This document shows positions 33,498 to 41,748 of a DNA stretch of 64,000 nt, piece by piece. Source of the DNA: Streptomyces sp. CB00316. Its GTDB lineage: Bacteria > Actinomycetota > Actinomycetes > Streptomycetales > Streptomycetaceae. Location: NCBI RefSeq assembly GCF_001905595.1, contig NZ_LIXI01000002.1:558001-622000 (forward strand), given 5' to 3'. Every line of letters starts with the position of its first letter. Position 1 is the stretch's first letter. The position numbers and the translations under genes are program-made. A model generated the notes under the pieces. That model had not been told where the DNA came from, ran no database searches, and saw nothing but the letters and a program-made list of their open reading frames with translations.

Positions 33498-33599
33498 CCG
33501 TCCAGCGTATGGCCACGGCCGCACGCCCCGTACCGCACGGTCCCCGGCCCGGGCCCGGCGGAGCTGGATGCCGGGCCGGACCAGGTCACCGCGACGCCC

Positions 33600-35066
33600 T
33601 CATATCCCGCGCTCGGCGGCCACCCGCCCCGCCTTGACCGCCCGCTCCAGCTCCGCGTGGTCCGCCTCCGTACGGTCGGCGTAGGCCACCGCGAAGTCGG
33701 CGATCGCCGCGTCGAGTTCGTCGCTCTTACCGCAGTAGCCGGCGAGCAGCCGGGGATCGGCGCTGTGGGAGTGCGCGCGGGCCAGCAGGGCCCCGGTCAT
33801 CCGGCCGTAGTCGTCGACCTGTTCTACGGTGAGCGCGGCGGGGTCCACGCTGCCCTTGCGGTTGCGGAACTGGCGTACCTGGTACGGCCTGCCGTCCACG
33901 TCCGTCCAGCCGAGCAGGATGTCGCTGACCACCTGCATCCGCTTCTGGCCGAGCACCACCCGACGGCCCTCGTGGCCCTCCTGGGGCGCCTCGAAGCCGG
34001 CCGCCGGCAGATAGGCGGCCAGCGCCGACGGACGCGCCTCCTTCACCTGGAGGACCAACGGCTCCCCACGGTGGTCGAGGAGCAGCACCACGTACGAACG
34101 GGTCCCGACGCTGCCGGTGCCGACCACGCGGAACGCCACGTCGTGGATGGCGTACCGCGCCAGCAGGGGCACCCGGTCCTCGGAGACCGTGGAGAGATAG
34201 GCGCCGAGCCCCGCCGCGACCGCCGCGGCCTCCGCGTCGGGCACGCGGCGCAGCACCGGCAGGGCGTCGACGAAGCGCCGCCCGCCGTCGAGGCAGTCCT
34301 CCGTGGACCGGGCGGCGAACCGGGCGCTGGTGTTCCTGCGGGCCTTCTCCGAGACCTTCTCCAGGGTGCCGACCAGATCGCGGGCGTCCGTGTGCGAGAC
34401 GAGCTCCTCGTCCGCGATGGCGTTCCAGGCGTCTAGGGCGGGCAGCCGAGCCAGCAGCCGCATCGTGCGCCGGTAGGCGCCCACGGTGTCGAAGGCGCCC
34501 TTGCGGCAGGTGTCCTCGTCCGCCCCGGCGGCCCGGCCGGCCAGCACGAGCGAGGTGGCGAGCCGCTTGAGGTCCCACTCCCAGGGACCGAAGACGGTCT
34601 CGTCGAAGTCGTTGAGGTCGATGACGAGGTTGCCCCGGGCATCGCCGTAGAGACCGAAGTTGGCGGCATGGGCGTCGCCGCAGAGCTGGGCGCCGACCCC
34701 GGTGACCGGGGTCCCCATCAGGTCGTGGGCCATCAGCCCGGCCGAGCCGCGCAGGAAGGCGAAGGGCGAGGCGGCCATCCGCCCCACCCGGATCGGCGCG
34801 AGCCCAGGCACCCGGCCCCGGTTGGACTCCTCGACGGCCAGCACCGCGTCGGGACGCCCCGACGGCAGGACCAGCGAACGGTGCGCGGAGCGCGGAACCC
34901 GGCCGCGGAGCGCCTTGCCCGCCGCCCTCGGTGACCCCGTCTCCCCGCGCCGGGCGAACCCGGGCACGACAGGTATACGGGGCTCCGCCCCCGGGACCCG
35001 CTGTTCCGGAGCCGCCCCTTCACCGAGGTCCGCCCCCACGCCGCTCACGCCTTCGATGACGCCCAT
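33600..35066 (-). CDS. DUF2252 family protein (kinase-like fold)
   Basis: 488 residues from ATG 35066, preceded by GGGGGAGG nine bases away. Characteristic segments: MAASPFAFLRGSAGLMAHDL, QLCGDAHAANFGLYGDARG (about 155-173) and VIDLNDFDETVFGPWEWDLKRLA, then LVLQVKEARPSALA and C-terminal YCGKSDELDAAIADFAVAYADR. The GDxHxxNF plus DxNDFD pattern resembles the catalytic and metal loops of phosphotransferase-fold proteins, so a kinase-like activity is possible. The family is widespread in actinobacteria but lacks an assigned substrate. Confidence 0.85.
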   Translation of the reverse strand: MGVIEGVSGVGADLGEGAAPEQRVPGAEPRIPVVPGFARRGETGSPRAAGKALRGRVPRSAHRSLVLPSGRPDAVLAVEESNRGRVPGLAPIRVGRMAASPFAFLRGSAGLMAHDLMGTPVTGVGAQLCGDAHAANFGLYGDARGNLVIDLNDFDETVFGPWEWDLKRLATSLVLAGRAAGADEDTCRKGAFDTVGAYRRTMRLLARLPALDAWNAIADEELVSHTDARDLVGTLEKVSEKARRNTSARFAARSTEDCLDGGRRFVDALPVLRRVPDAEAAAVAAGLGAYLSTVSEDRVPLLARYAIHDVAFRVVGTGSVGTRSYVVLLLDHRGEPLVLQVKEARPSALAAYLPAAGFEAPQEGHEGRRVVLGQKRMQVVSDILLGWTDVDGRPYQVRQFRNRKGSVDPAALTVEQVDDYGRMTGALLARAHSHSADPRLLAGYCGKSDELDAAIADFAVAYADRTEADHAELERAVKAGRVAAERGI

Positions 35067-35136
35067 GGAGCGTCGCCTCCCCCGTCTCGTCAACTCTCCG
35101 ACCGAGCACGACCGTACCCCCGTTCCCCCACGGCCG

Positions 35137-35320
35137 TCAGCACCGGTCAAAGGCCCTCAGCAGCCGGTGCCCCGGCTCCGGTTCCGCGAGGTACGTGTCC
35201 GCCCACTGCCCGAGCTCCTTGAGCGCCGGCTCCATCGCGGCGCCGACCTCGGTGAGGCGGTACCCGACGCGCAGCGGCGGCCCCGCGTCGACGTCACGGA
35301 TCACCAGGCCAGGCCGACCG
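35137..35320 (-). pseudogene. remnant of an HxlR-type regulator gene
   Basis: The reading frame ends with GLVIRDVDAGPPLRVGYRL, TEVGAAMEPALKELGQWAD, the C-terminal third of an HxlR winged-helix regulator (normally V.R......V.Y.LT..G..L...L..L..W). The N-terminal helix-turn-helix half is missing: upstream of about 35320 the sequence no longer matches and runs into the divergent azoreductase remnant. HxlR regulators commonly sit beside azoreductase or quinone reductase genes, so the two remnants were probably one regulator-target pair. Confidence 0.7.
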
Positions 35321-35380
35321 CCCCGGTGACGCCCGTCATCCGCCGCCACCCACCCCCCTTCGCTCTCCGTGGAGATCCCC

Positions 35381-35674
35381 ATGGCCACGCTTCTGCACCT
35401 CGACTCCGCCGTCCTCCCGCGGGGCTCCGCGGGCTCGTACGCGCCGGGCACCCCGCGCGAGGACTTCGAGTTTGTCCAGAATTACTTCGAGAAGCCGCTC
35501 ACGAGCATGTTCTCCGCCCGAGGTGGACTTCATCGTTCCGGAGCTGACCCTCGCCCACTCGCAGCCCTCGATGGCCGAGCTGATCCCGCTCGCCGAGGCT
35601 TCCCGCGCCGCGCCAAGGCCTTCGACGAGGCCAGGCAGAAGGCCAAGGCCCTCACCACCCGCCTCGCCGCCTGA
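35381..35674 (+). pseudogene. degenerate FMN-dependent NADH-azoreductase gene
   Basis: Starts MATLLHLDSAVLPRGSA as azoreductases do (substrate/FMN loop), then jumps directly to GSYAPGTPREDFEFVQNYFE, which belongs near residue 150 of the intact enzyme, so some 120 codons are deleted. After about 35515 the match continues in another frame (PPEVDFIVPELTLAHSQPSM), and the last part (AKAFDEARQKAKALTTRLAA) is again in the first frame. At least one large deletion and two frameshifts make it non-functional. Confidence 0.8.
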
Positions 35675-35701
35675 TCCGACAGGTACCGCCACAACGAGAA
35701 G

Positions 35702-35737
35702 CAGGGCCGCGGAACTCGATCGAGTTCCGCGGCCCTG
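35702..35737. terminator. perfect 36-bp palindromic hairpin
   Basis: CAGGGCCGCGGAACTCGA followed directly by its reverse complement. It is a very stable bidirectional terminator-like stem between the azoreductase remnant and the TetR gene. Confidence 0.85.
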
Positions 35738-35769
35738 AGCTGTCAGCTGTCAGTCGTCAGCAACCGGAC

Positions 35770-35783
35770 GTTTCACGTGAAAC
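35770..35783. promoter_or_regulatory. parS site (ParB binding)
   Basis: GTTTCACGTGAAAC, a second perfect parS palindrome, intergenic between the perfect hairpin at 35702 and the stop of the TetR gene at 35813. It is 21.2 kb from the site at 14545. Confidence 0.94.
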
Positions 35784-35812
35784 GAAGCACGGCATGGCAC
35801 GGCCCCGCCCGG

Positions 35813-36649
35813 TCAGATCCACCCGCCCGCCGTCGCCGTCGCCCCGACCTCGGGCTCGGCCCCGGCAGGTTCGTCGGTGCCTTCCCCCTCGGGCTGGTCC
35901 CGCGTACCGCGACCCGCCCCACCGCCGCGCGGGCCGCCCCCACCGCTCCGGCCGGCCGGAGCGGCCCCACGGGCCGCCTCCGCGGCGGCGGCGATCTCCC
36001 GGGCCTCCCGCTCGGCCTGCTCCGCCTTCTCGCGCGCCTGGGCCGCGAGATCCACCCGGCCCTCAGGCTTGATGTGAGCGATGACCCCGGGGTGGGCGAT
36101 CGACGGAAGAAGATGGCGCCACATCTCGGCGACCTGCTCGCGCAGATCCGCTCGCCCGGAGTCGGCTTCCGATATCAGCTGGATACCGGTGACCGAAGCC
36201 ACGATGATTTTGGCCGACACCATCGGATCGACATGCGGCAGCACCTCGCCCCGCTCCTTGCCCAGCTCCAGCATCCGGGCCGTCGCGTCGATCCAGTCGC
36301 CCCAGGGGTGCGGCCCGCCGAGGAAGACACCCTCGATGGAGAGGCGGGTCCCGGCGCGCGCCATCGCGTTGTGGCGCAGGGCGTAGGCGAACTGCTGGCC
36401 GCCGTCCACCAGCGACTGGAGCGGCGATCCGTCCTGGGCGAAATCGACCGTGGAGGTCTGCTCGTCCATGATCGCCTGCGCGATGGCCTCCTTGGACGCG
36501 AAGTGGAAGTACAACGCCCCCTTGGTCACCTTGGCCCGGCGGAGGATCTCCGAAATGGCGGCGCGCTCGTAGCCGTAGTCGTCGAAGACACTCGCCGCGG
36601 CATCCACGATCGACCGCCACGTCTGCACCGCGCGAGCCTGCTTCGCCAT
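35813..36649 (-). CDS. ArpA/ScbR-like TetR regulator (gamma-butyrolactone receptor family)
   Basis: 278 residues. Helix-turn-helix about 8-55 (RAVQTWRSIVDAAASVFDDYGYERAAISEILRRAKVTKGALYFHF) and a ligand domain to about 215 with GTRLSIEGVFLGGPHPWGDWIDAT and LELGKERGEVLPHVDP, a profile I associate with gamma-butyrolactone autoregulator receptors such as ArpA, ScbR and CprB (about 215-235 residues). A Glu/Ala helix and Gly/Pro-rich tail add about 60 residues. No AfsA-type synthase gene is adjacent, so it may be an orphan receptor that binds antibiotics or other hormones. Family sure, ligand unknown. Confidence 0.85.
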   Translation of the reverse strand: MAKQARAVQTWRSIVDAAASVFDDYGYERAAISEILRRAKVTKGALYFHFASKEAIAQAIMDEQTSTVDFAQDGSPLQSLVDGGQQFAYALRHNAMARAGTRLSIEGVFLGGPHPWGDWIDATARMLELGKERGEVLPHVDPMVSAKIIVASVTGIQLISEADSGRADLREQVAEMWRHLLPSIAHPGVIAHIKPEGRVDLAAQAREKAEQAEREAREIAAAAEAARGAAPAGRSGGGGPRGGGAGRGTRDQPEGEGTDEPAGAEPEVGATATAGGWI

Positions 36650-36959
36650 TTCCTGCCTCCGGGACGTTCTGTGCGCTCAGCCCTTCACTGCCGAGCAGCC
36701 GTCGATCCAGCCTCTGCGGTCAGCGTATGCATGTACGCCGCCTCGCAGACCATCGGTCTGTCCGGAAACCGCTCCAGCGAGCGCCCCAGCGCTCCGGCGG
36801 GGCATACCGACCGCACGCCCTGTTTACCCCGCCGCCCCACCGCCGACACAGCCGGCCGGCGAACCGACGACGCAACAACGAAGAACCCCCGCTCCGGATC
36901 TCTCCGAAGCGGGGGTTGCATCTCATATCAACCTTGGGGTCACAAGTGACCCACAGTTG
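36650..36959. promoter_or_regulatory. upstream region of the ScbR-like gene and tRNA-Leu trailer
   Basis: 310 bp without a gene. It holds a dyad CAGACCATCGGTCTG (about 36746-36760), a possible autoregulatory site of the TetR gene whose start is at 36649. A terminator-like stem lies at about 36885-36918, where AACCCCCGCT and AGCGGGGGTT flank a CCGGATCTCTCCGA core. The stem is 42 bases beyond the 3' end of the tRNA-Leu gene on the same strand and should end its transcript. Confidence 0.55.
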
Positions 36960-37042
36960 TGCGCGAGGGGGGATTTGAACCCCCACGTCCCTAAGGACAC
37001 TGGCACCTGAAGCCAGCGCGTCTGCCGTTCCGCCACTCGCGC
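36960..37042 (-). tRNA. tRNA-Leu (anticodon CAG)
   Basis: 83 nt read on the minus strand. Acceptor GCGCGAG pairs with CTCGCGC plus discriminator A; anticodon stem CTGGC/GCCAG encloses loop TTCAGGT; the long variable arm (GTGTCCTTAGGGAC region) marks a class II Leu tRNA; T-arm GGGGGTTCAAATCCCCC. No CCA is encoded. Confidence 0.96.
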
Positions 37043-37360
37043 AAGAGTGGTGCTTCCAGACTCTCTCTCACCTGTGTGGTGCGAGCGCCTGGCGACATCC
37101 GGAAGATTAGCACGCTGGACAGGGTGGATTCACATCCGTTGTTTCGCCGATCCCGGTAGGGGAAACGGGAACGCGGAGCAGCCGCCCCCACTCCTCCAGA
37201 GAGCATCGCGTGTGCGGGACACTGTGCGGAGGCCACCTCTACGATCCGTGTGAGGGGTGACACTCATCCACAGGGCAGAGAAGGGGAACCAGCCGATTTC
37301 CCGACGCGTGGATACGATCAGTAAGCAGTACAGGGACGATGACACCGGAGGAGGTGCCCC
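37043..37360. promoter_or_regulatory. divergent promoter region tRNA-Leu / fhaA operon
   Basis: 318 bp. TACGAT hexamers, the usual actinobacterial -10 form, occur at about 37240 and 37313 on the plus strand, the second about 45 bases before fhaA. GGAGGAGG at about 37350 is a strong ribosome site for fhaA. On the minus strand, TAATCT near 37109 could be the -10 of the tRNA-Leu gene. No further gene is seen. Confidence 0.45.
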
Positions 37361-38218
37361 ATGGGGGTCATGAAGCGTTTTGAGCAGCGCCTCGAAGGGC
37401 TGGTCAACGGCACCTTCGCCAAGGTCTTCAAGTCCGAGGTGCAGCCGGTGGAGATCGCGGGAGCCCTCCAGCGGGAGTGCGACAACAACGCGACGATCTG
37501 GAACCGCGAGCGGACCGTCGTCCCCAACGACTTCATCGTCGAGCTCAGCACTCCCGACTACGAGCGGCTCAGCCCGTACGCGGGCCAGCTGGGCGACGAG
37601 CTGTCCGGCCTGGTGCGCGACTACGCCAAGCAGCAGCGCTACACCTTCATGGGGCCGATCAAGGTCCACCTGGAGAAGGCCGACGACCTCGACACCGGTC
37701 TCTACCGGGTGCGCAGCCGCACCCTGGCGTCGAGTTCGTCACAGCTGGACCAGCCCGATCACGCCCAGCGGCCTGCCCCCGGGCGGCCCGCCGCCCCGCA
37801 GGCCCCCGGTGGCTACGGGTACCCCCCGGCCGCCGCTCCGCCGATGCCCGCGGCCCCGCCGCCCGGCGGTGTGCGGCCCGCGGCCGCCACGAGCGACCGG
37901 CGCCCGCCGGCCGGGCCCGGCGCCCTGCCGGACGCCCAGGTGCGGCGCTGGATCGAGATCAACGGCACCCGCCATCAGATTTCCCGCCCGACGTTGGTGA
38001 TGGGACGATCCACCGACGCCGACGTGCGGATCGACGACCCCGGCGTATCGCGCCGGCACTGTGAGATCCGGACCGGAACGCCCTCGACGATCCAGGATCT
38101 CGGGTCCACCAACGGCATCGTGGTGGACGGGCAGCACACCACCCGCGCTACGCTCCGCGACGGCTCACGGATCGTCGTGGGAAGCACCACCATCGTTTAC
38201 CGGCAAGCCGAAGGGTGA
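37361..38218 (+). CDS. fhaA: FhaA, DUF3662 and FHA domain protein
   Basis: 285 residues. N-terminal DUF3662 domain about 1-120 (MKRFEQRLEGLVNGTFAKVFKSEVQPVEIAGALQRE), a Pro/Ala/Gly-rich linker (130-195) and a C-terminal FHA domain (VMGRSTDADVRIDDPGVSRRHCEI, QDLGSTNGIVVDG) that binds phosphothreonine. In mycobacteria FhaA recognises phosphorylated targets such as the pseudokinase domain of MviN and controls peptidoglycan synthesis. First gene of fhaA-fhaB-pstP-rodA-pbpA-pknB. Confidence 0.94.
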   Translation: MGVMKRFEQRLEGLVNGTFAKVFKSEVQPVEIAGALQRECDNNATIWNRERTVVPNDFIVELSTPDYERLSPYAGQLGDELSGLVRDYAKQQRYTFMGPIKVHLEKADDLDTGLYRVRSRTLASSSSQLDQPDHAQRPAPGRPAAPQAPGGYGYPPAAAPPMPAAPPPGGVRPAAATSDRRPPAGPGALPDAQVRRWIEINGTRHQISRPTLVMGRSTDADVRIDDPGVSRRHCEIRTGTPSTIQDLGSTNGIVVDGQHTTRATLRDGSRIVVGSTTIVYRQAEG

Positions 38219-38228
38219 AGCGGGGGCA

Positions 38229-38747
38229 ATGTCAGAGCTGACCCTGACGGTCATGCGGCTAGGTTTCCTGGCTGTTCTGTGGCTGTTCGTGATCGTGGCC
38301 GTCCAGGTCATCCGCAGCGACCTGTTCGGAACGCGCGTCACGCAGCGCGGCTCACGCCGCACTGCCGCCGACGCGCGCCCGCAACCGGGCCGCCAACAAC
38401 AACAAGCGGCGCCGCCCCAGCAGCGCCAGCAGCCCGGGCGCCAGCGCCGCGGGGCACCCACGAAGCTGGTCGTGTCCGAAGGCACCCTCACGGGCACCAC
38501 GGTCGCGCTCCAGGGCCAGACCATCACTTTGGGTCGGGCCCACGATTCAACGATCGTGCTGGACGACGACTACGCGTCCAGCAGGCATGCCAGGATCTAC
38601 CCGGACCGGGACGGCCAGTGGATCGTGGAGGATCTCGGGTCCACCAACGGCACGTATCTGGAACGGACCCGGCTCACCACCCCGACGCCTGTTCCGCTGG
38701 GCGCGCCGATCCGTATCGGCAAGACCGTCATCGAGCTGCGGAAGTAG
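38229..38747 (+). CDS. fhaB: FhaB/FipA-type membrane-anchored FHA protein
   Basis: 172 residues. One N-terminal membrane helix (LGFLAVLWLFVIVAVQVI, about 11-28), a Gln/Arg-rich linker, and an FHA domain about 80-172 (ITLGRAHDSTIVLDDDYASSRHARI, VEDLGSTNGTYLERTRL). The mycobacterial counterpart links PknB signalling to FtsZ/FtsQ at the septum. 10 bases after fhaA. Confidence 0.93.
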   Translation: MSELTLTVMRLGFLAVLWLFVIVAVQVIRSDLFGTRVTQRGSRRTAADARPQPGRQQQQAAPPQQRQQPGRQRRGAPTKLVVSEGTLTGTTVALQGQTITLGRAHDSTIVLDDDYASSRHARIYPDRDGQWIVEDLGSTNGTYLERTRLTTPTPVPLGAPIRIGKTVIELRK

Positions 38748-38831
38748 TACGACAATGAGCGAGCGGAGCGAGCGAGCCGCGGCGGCCAGGACGACGGACG
38801 CTGCCCGGTTCCCGACCGGAGGGTGGGCAGT

Positions 38832-40325
38832 GTGGCTCGAGACAGGCTGTACCCCGACGCGGCGTCGACGGGGCAGGTGCGCATGAGTCTGTCCCTGCGC
38901 TTCGCCGCCGGATCGCACAAAGGCATGATCCGGGAGGGGAACGAGGACTCCGGCTACGCCGGACCCCGTCTGCTCGCCATCGCCGACGGCATGGGCGGCC
39001 AGGCGGCCGGGGAGGTCGCCAGCTCCGAGGTGATCTCCACGCTCGTCCAGCTCGACGACGACGTCCCGGGTTCGGACATCCTGACCTCCCTGGCCACCGC
39101 CGTGCAGCAGGCCAACGACCAGCTGCGCGTCATGGTCGAGGAGGACCCCCAGCTGGAGGGCATGGGCACCACGCTCACCGCCCTTCTCTGGACCGGCCAG
39201 CGGCTCGGCCTGGTGCACGTCGGCGACTCCCGCGCGTATCTGCTGCGCGACGGCGTCCTGACCCAGATCACCCAGGACCACACCTGGGTGCAGCGCCTCG
39301 TCGACGAGGGCCGCATCACCGAGGAAGAGGCCACCACCCACCCGCAGCGCTCCCTGCTGATGCGGGCGCTGGGCAGCGGCGACCACGTCGAGCCGGACCT
39401 CTCCATCCGCGAGGTCCGCGCCGGTGACCGCTATCTGATCTGCTCCGACGGCCTCTCCGGCGTGGTCTCGCACCAGACGATGGAAGAGACCCTGGCCAGC
39501 TACCAGGGCCCGCAGGAGACCATCCAGGAGCTCATCCAGCTCGCTCTGCGCGGCGGCGGCCCCGACAACATCACCTGCATCGTGGCCGACGTCCTGGACG
39601 TCGACAACAACGACACCCTGGCCGGCCGTCTCAGCGACACCCCGGTCGTCGTCGGCGCGGTCGCGGAGAACCAGGCAGTGCTGAACGACGGCGGGGCCAT
39701 GCAGACCCCGGCCGGCCGCGCGGCGGGTCTCGGCCGCCCCGTCCCGCCCCCCTCGAGCGGCTTCGGCCCACCCGGTAGCGGTGACTCCGGCTACGGCTCC
39801 ATGCCGGACGGCTCGTACGACTCCTACACGGACGACGACCTGGCCAAGCCGCGCGGCGGCCGTAAGTGGCTCAAGCGTTCCGTCTTCACCGTGCTGATCC
39901 TCGGCGTGATCGGCGGCGGCCTCTACGGCGGCTACCGCTGGACGCAGACCCAGTTCTACGTCGGCGCGCAGAACGAGAACGTGGCGCTGTTCCGCGGCAT
40001 CAGCCAGGACCTCGCCTGGATCTCGCTCTCCAAGGTCGAGAAGAACCACCCCGAGATCGAGCTCAAGTACCTGCCGCCGTACCAGCGCAAGCAGGTCGAG
40101 GCGACGATCGCCGAGGGCAGCATCACCGACGCCCGCAAGAAGGTCGACGAGCTGGCCGCCCAGGCATCCGCCTGCAAGAAGGACGCGCAGCGCCGCGCGG
40201 CCGAGGCCGAGACTTCCGCCACTCCCCCCACCACGGGGACCAAGCCGAACACCGCGACTCCCACTCCCGGCCCCAGCCTCTCGGAGGAAGAGAAGAAGCT
40301 GGTCCCGCAGTGCGGTAAGCAGTAA
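38832..40325 (+). CDS. pstP: PstP-type PP2C phosphoserine/threonine phosphatase
   Basis: About 497 residues from GTG 38832 (GGAGGG eight bases upstream); ATG 38883 is an alternative. PP2C catalytic domain about 20-255: GMIREGNEDSG, IADGMGGQAAGE, VHVGDSRAYLL, ICSDGLSG, GGPDNITCIVAD hold the metal-binding aspartates. After a Gly/Pro-rich linker comes one membrane helix (about 347-369, FTVLILGVIGGGLYGGYRW), then an external domain ending in a Thr/Pro tail. It reverses phosphorylation by PknB-type kinases. Confidence 0.94.
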   Translation: MARDRLYPDAASTGQVRMSLSLRFAAGSHKGMIREGNEDSGYAGPRLLAIADGMGGQAAGEVASSEVISTLVQLDDDVPGSDILTSLATAVQQANDQLRVMVEEDPQLEGMGTTLTALLWTGQRLGLVHVGDSRAYLLRDGVLTQITQDHTWVQRLVDEGRITEEEATTHPQRSLLMRALGSGDHVEPDLSIREVRAGDRYLICSDGLSGVVSHQTMEETLASYQGPQETIQELIQLALRGGGPDNITCIVADVLDVDNNDTLAGRLSDTPVVVGAVAENQAVLNDGGAMQTPAGRAAGLGRPVPPPSSGFGPPGSGDSGYGSMPDGSYDSYTDDDLAKPRGGRKWLKRSVFTVLILGVIGGGLYGGYRWTQTQFYVGAQNENVALFRGISQDLAWISLSKVEKNHPEIELKYLPPYQRKQVEATIAEGSITDARKKVDELAAQASACKKDAQRRAAEAETSATPPTTGTKPNTATPTPGPSLSEEEKKLVPQCGKQ

Positions 40326-40347
40326 GCCGTAGGGGGCCTTCAGCACC

Positions 40348-41748
40348 ATGAGCGTTGTCACCAACACGACCACCATCGGCGCGATCGACGCACCGAGCCG
40401 CCGCAACACCGAGCTGGCGCTCGTCATCTTCGCCGTCGCCATCTCGGTGTTCGCCTACGCCAACGTGGGCCTCGCCCTCAACGGCGAGCTGCCGTCGGGC
40501 ATGCTCGGCTACGGAGCGGGGCTCGCCCTGCTCGGCGGCGTCGCCCACCTCGCGGTGCGCAGGTTCGCCAAGTACGCCGACCCGCTGCTGCTGCCCTTGG
40601 CTGTACTCCTGAACGGCCTTGGACTGGCGATCATCTGGCGCCTGGACCAGTCCGAACGTTTCCAGTCCCTGAAGACCTTCGCCCCCGCTGCCTCGAAGCA
40701 GTTGCTGTTCTCGGCGATCGGCGTGGGCATGCTCGTCGCGGTCCTGGCCATTCTGAAGGACCACCGCATTCTCCAGCGCTACACGTACATCTCCATGGTC
40801 GTGGCGCTGTTCCTGCTGATCCTGCCGATGTTCTTCCCGGCGGTGAACGGCGCCAAGATCTGGATCAAGATCCCGGGGGTCGGCACGCTTCAGCCCGGCG
40901 AGTTCGCCAAGATCATCATCGCGGTGTTCTTCGCGGGCTACCTGATGGTCAAGCGGGACGCGCTGGCTCTGGCCAGTCGCCGGTTCATGGGCCTGTACCT
41001 GCCCCGAGGCCGCGACCTGGGCCCGATCCTGATGGTCTGGGCCTTCTCGATCCTGATCCTGGTCTTCGAGACCGACCTCGGTTCCTCGCTGCTCTTCTTC
41101 GGAATGTTCGTCGTGATGCTGTACGTCGCCACCGAGCGCACCAGCTGGATCGTGTTCGGTCTGCTGATGTCCGCGATCGGTGCTGTCGGTGTCGCCTCGT
41201 TCGAACCGCACGTCCAGCAGCGCGTCACCGCGTGGCTCGACCCGTTCGCGGGCTGGGGTGTGGAGCCGGCGAGCGAGCAGATGGCCAAGTCCCTGATGGC
41301 CTTCGGCTCCGGAGGCACCCTCGGGACCGGTCTCGGGCAGGGCCACTCCGACCTGATCGGCTTCGCCGCCAACTCCGACTTCATCCTCGCCACCGTCGGC
41401 GAGGAGCTGGGGCTCGCCGGGATGATGGGTGTGCTCCTCATCTACGGCCTGATCGTGGAGCGCGGGGTGCGCACCGCGCTGGCGGCCCGTGACCCGTTCG
41501 GCAAGCTCCTCGCGATCGGCCTCTCCGGGTCTTTCGCCATCCAGGTGTTCGTCGTCGCCGGCGGTGTAATGGGTCTCATCCCACTCACCGGTATGACGAT
41601 GCCGTTCCTGGCGGCGGGCGGTTCCTCCGTACTGGCCAACTGGGCCCTGATCGCCATCCTGATCCGGATCAGCGACACCGCACGCCGCCCCGCTCCGACG
41701 CCCGCGCCCTCGACCGACGCGGAGATGACGCAGGTGGTCCGACCGTGA
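40348..41748 (+). CDS. rodA: RodA/FtsW-family peptidoglycan glycosyltransferase (SEDS)
   Basis: 466 residues with about ten to twelve membrane helices. SEDS motifs: GVGTLQPGEFAKIIIAVFFAGYL, VFETDLGSSLLFFG with the catalytic Asp, FAANSDFILATVGEELGLAG, and IPLTGMTMPFLAAGGSSVLANW. It polymerises lipid II together with the class B penicillin-binding protein encoded next, whose GTG start lies inside the rodA stop. In actinobacteria this pair serves elongation or spore wall synthesis. Confidence 0.94.
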   Translation: MSVVTNTTTIGAIDAPSRRNTELALVIFAVAISVFAYANVGLALNGELPSGMLGYGAGLALLGGVAHLAVRRFAKYADPLLLPLAVLLNGLGLAIIWRLDQSERFQSLKTFAPAASKQLLFSAIGVGMLVAVLAILKDHRILQRYTYISMVVALFLLILPMFFPAVNGAKIWIKIPGVGTLQPGEFAKIIIAVFFAGYLMVKRDALALASRRFMGLYLPRGRDLGPILMVWAFSILILVFETDLGSSLLFFGMFVVMLYVATERTSWIVFGLLMSAIGAVGVASFEPHVQQRVTAWLDPFAGWGVEPASEQMAKSLMAFGSGGTLGTGLGQGHSDLIGFAANSDFILATVGEELGLAGMMGVLLIYGLIVERGVRTALAARDPFGKLLAIGLSGSFAIQVFVVAGGVMGLIPLTGMTMPFLAAGGSSVLANWALIAILIRISDTARRPAPTPAPSTDAEMTQVVRP

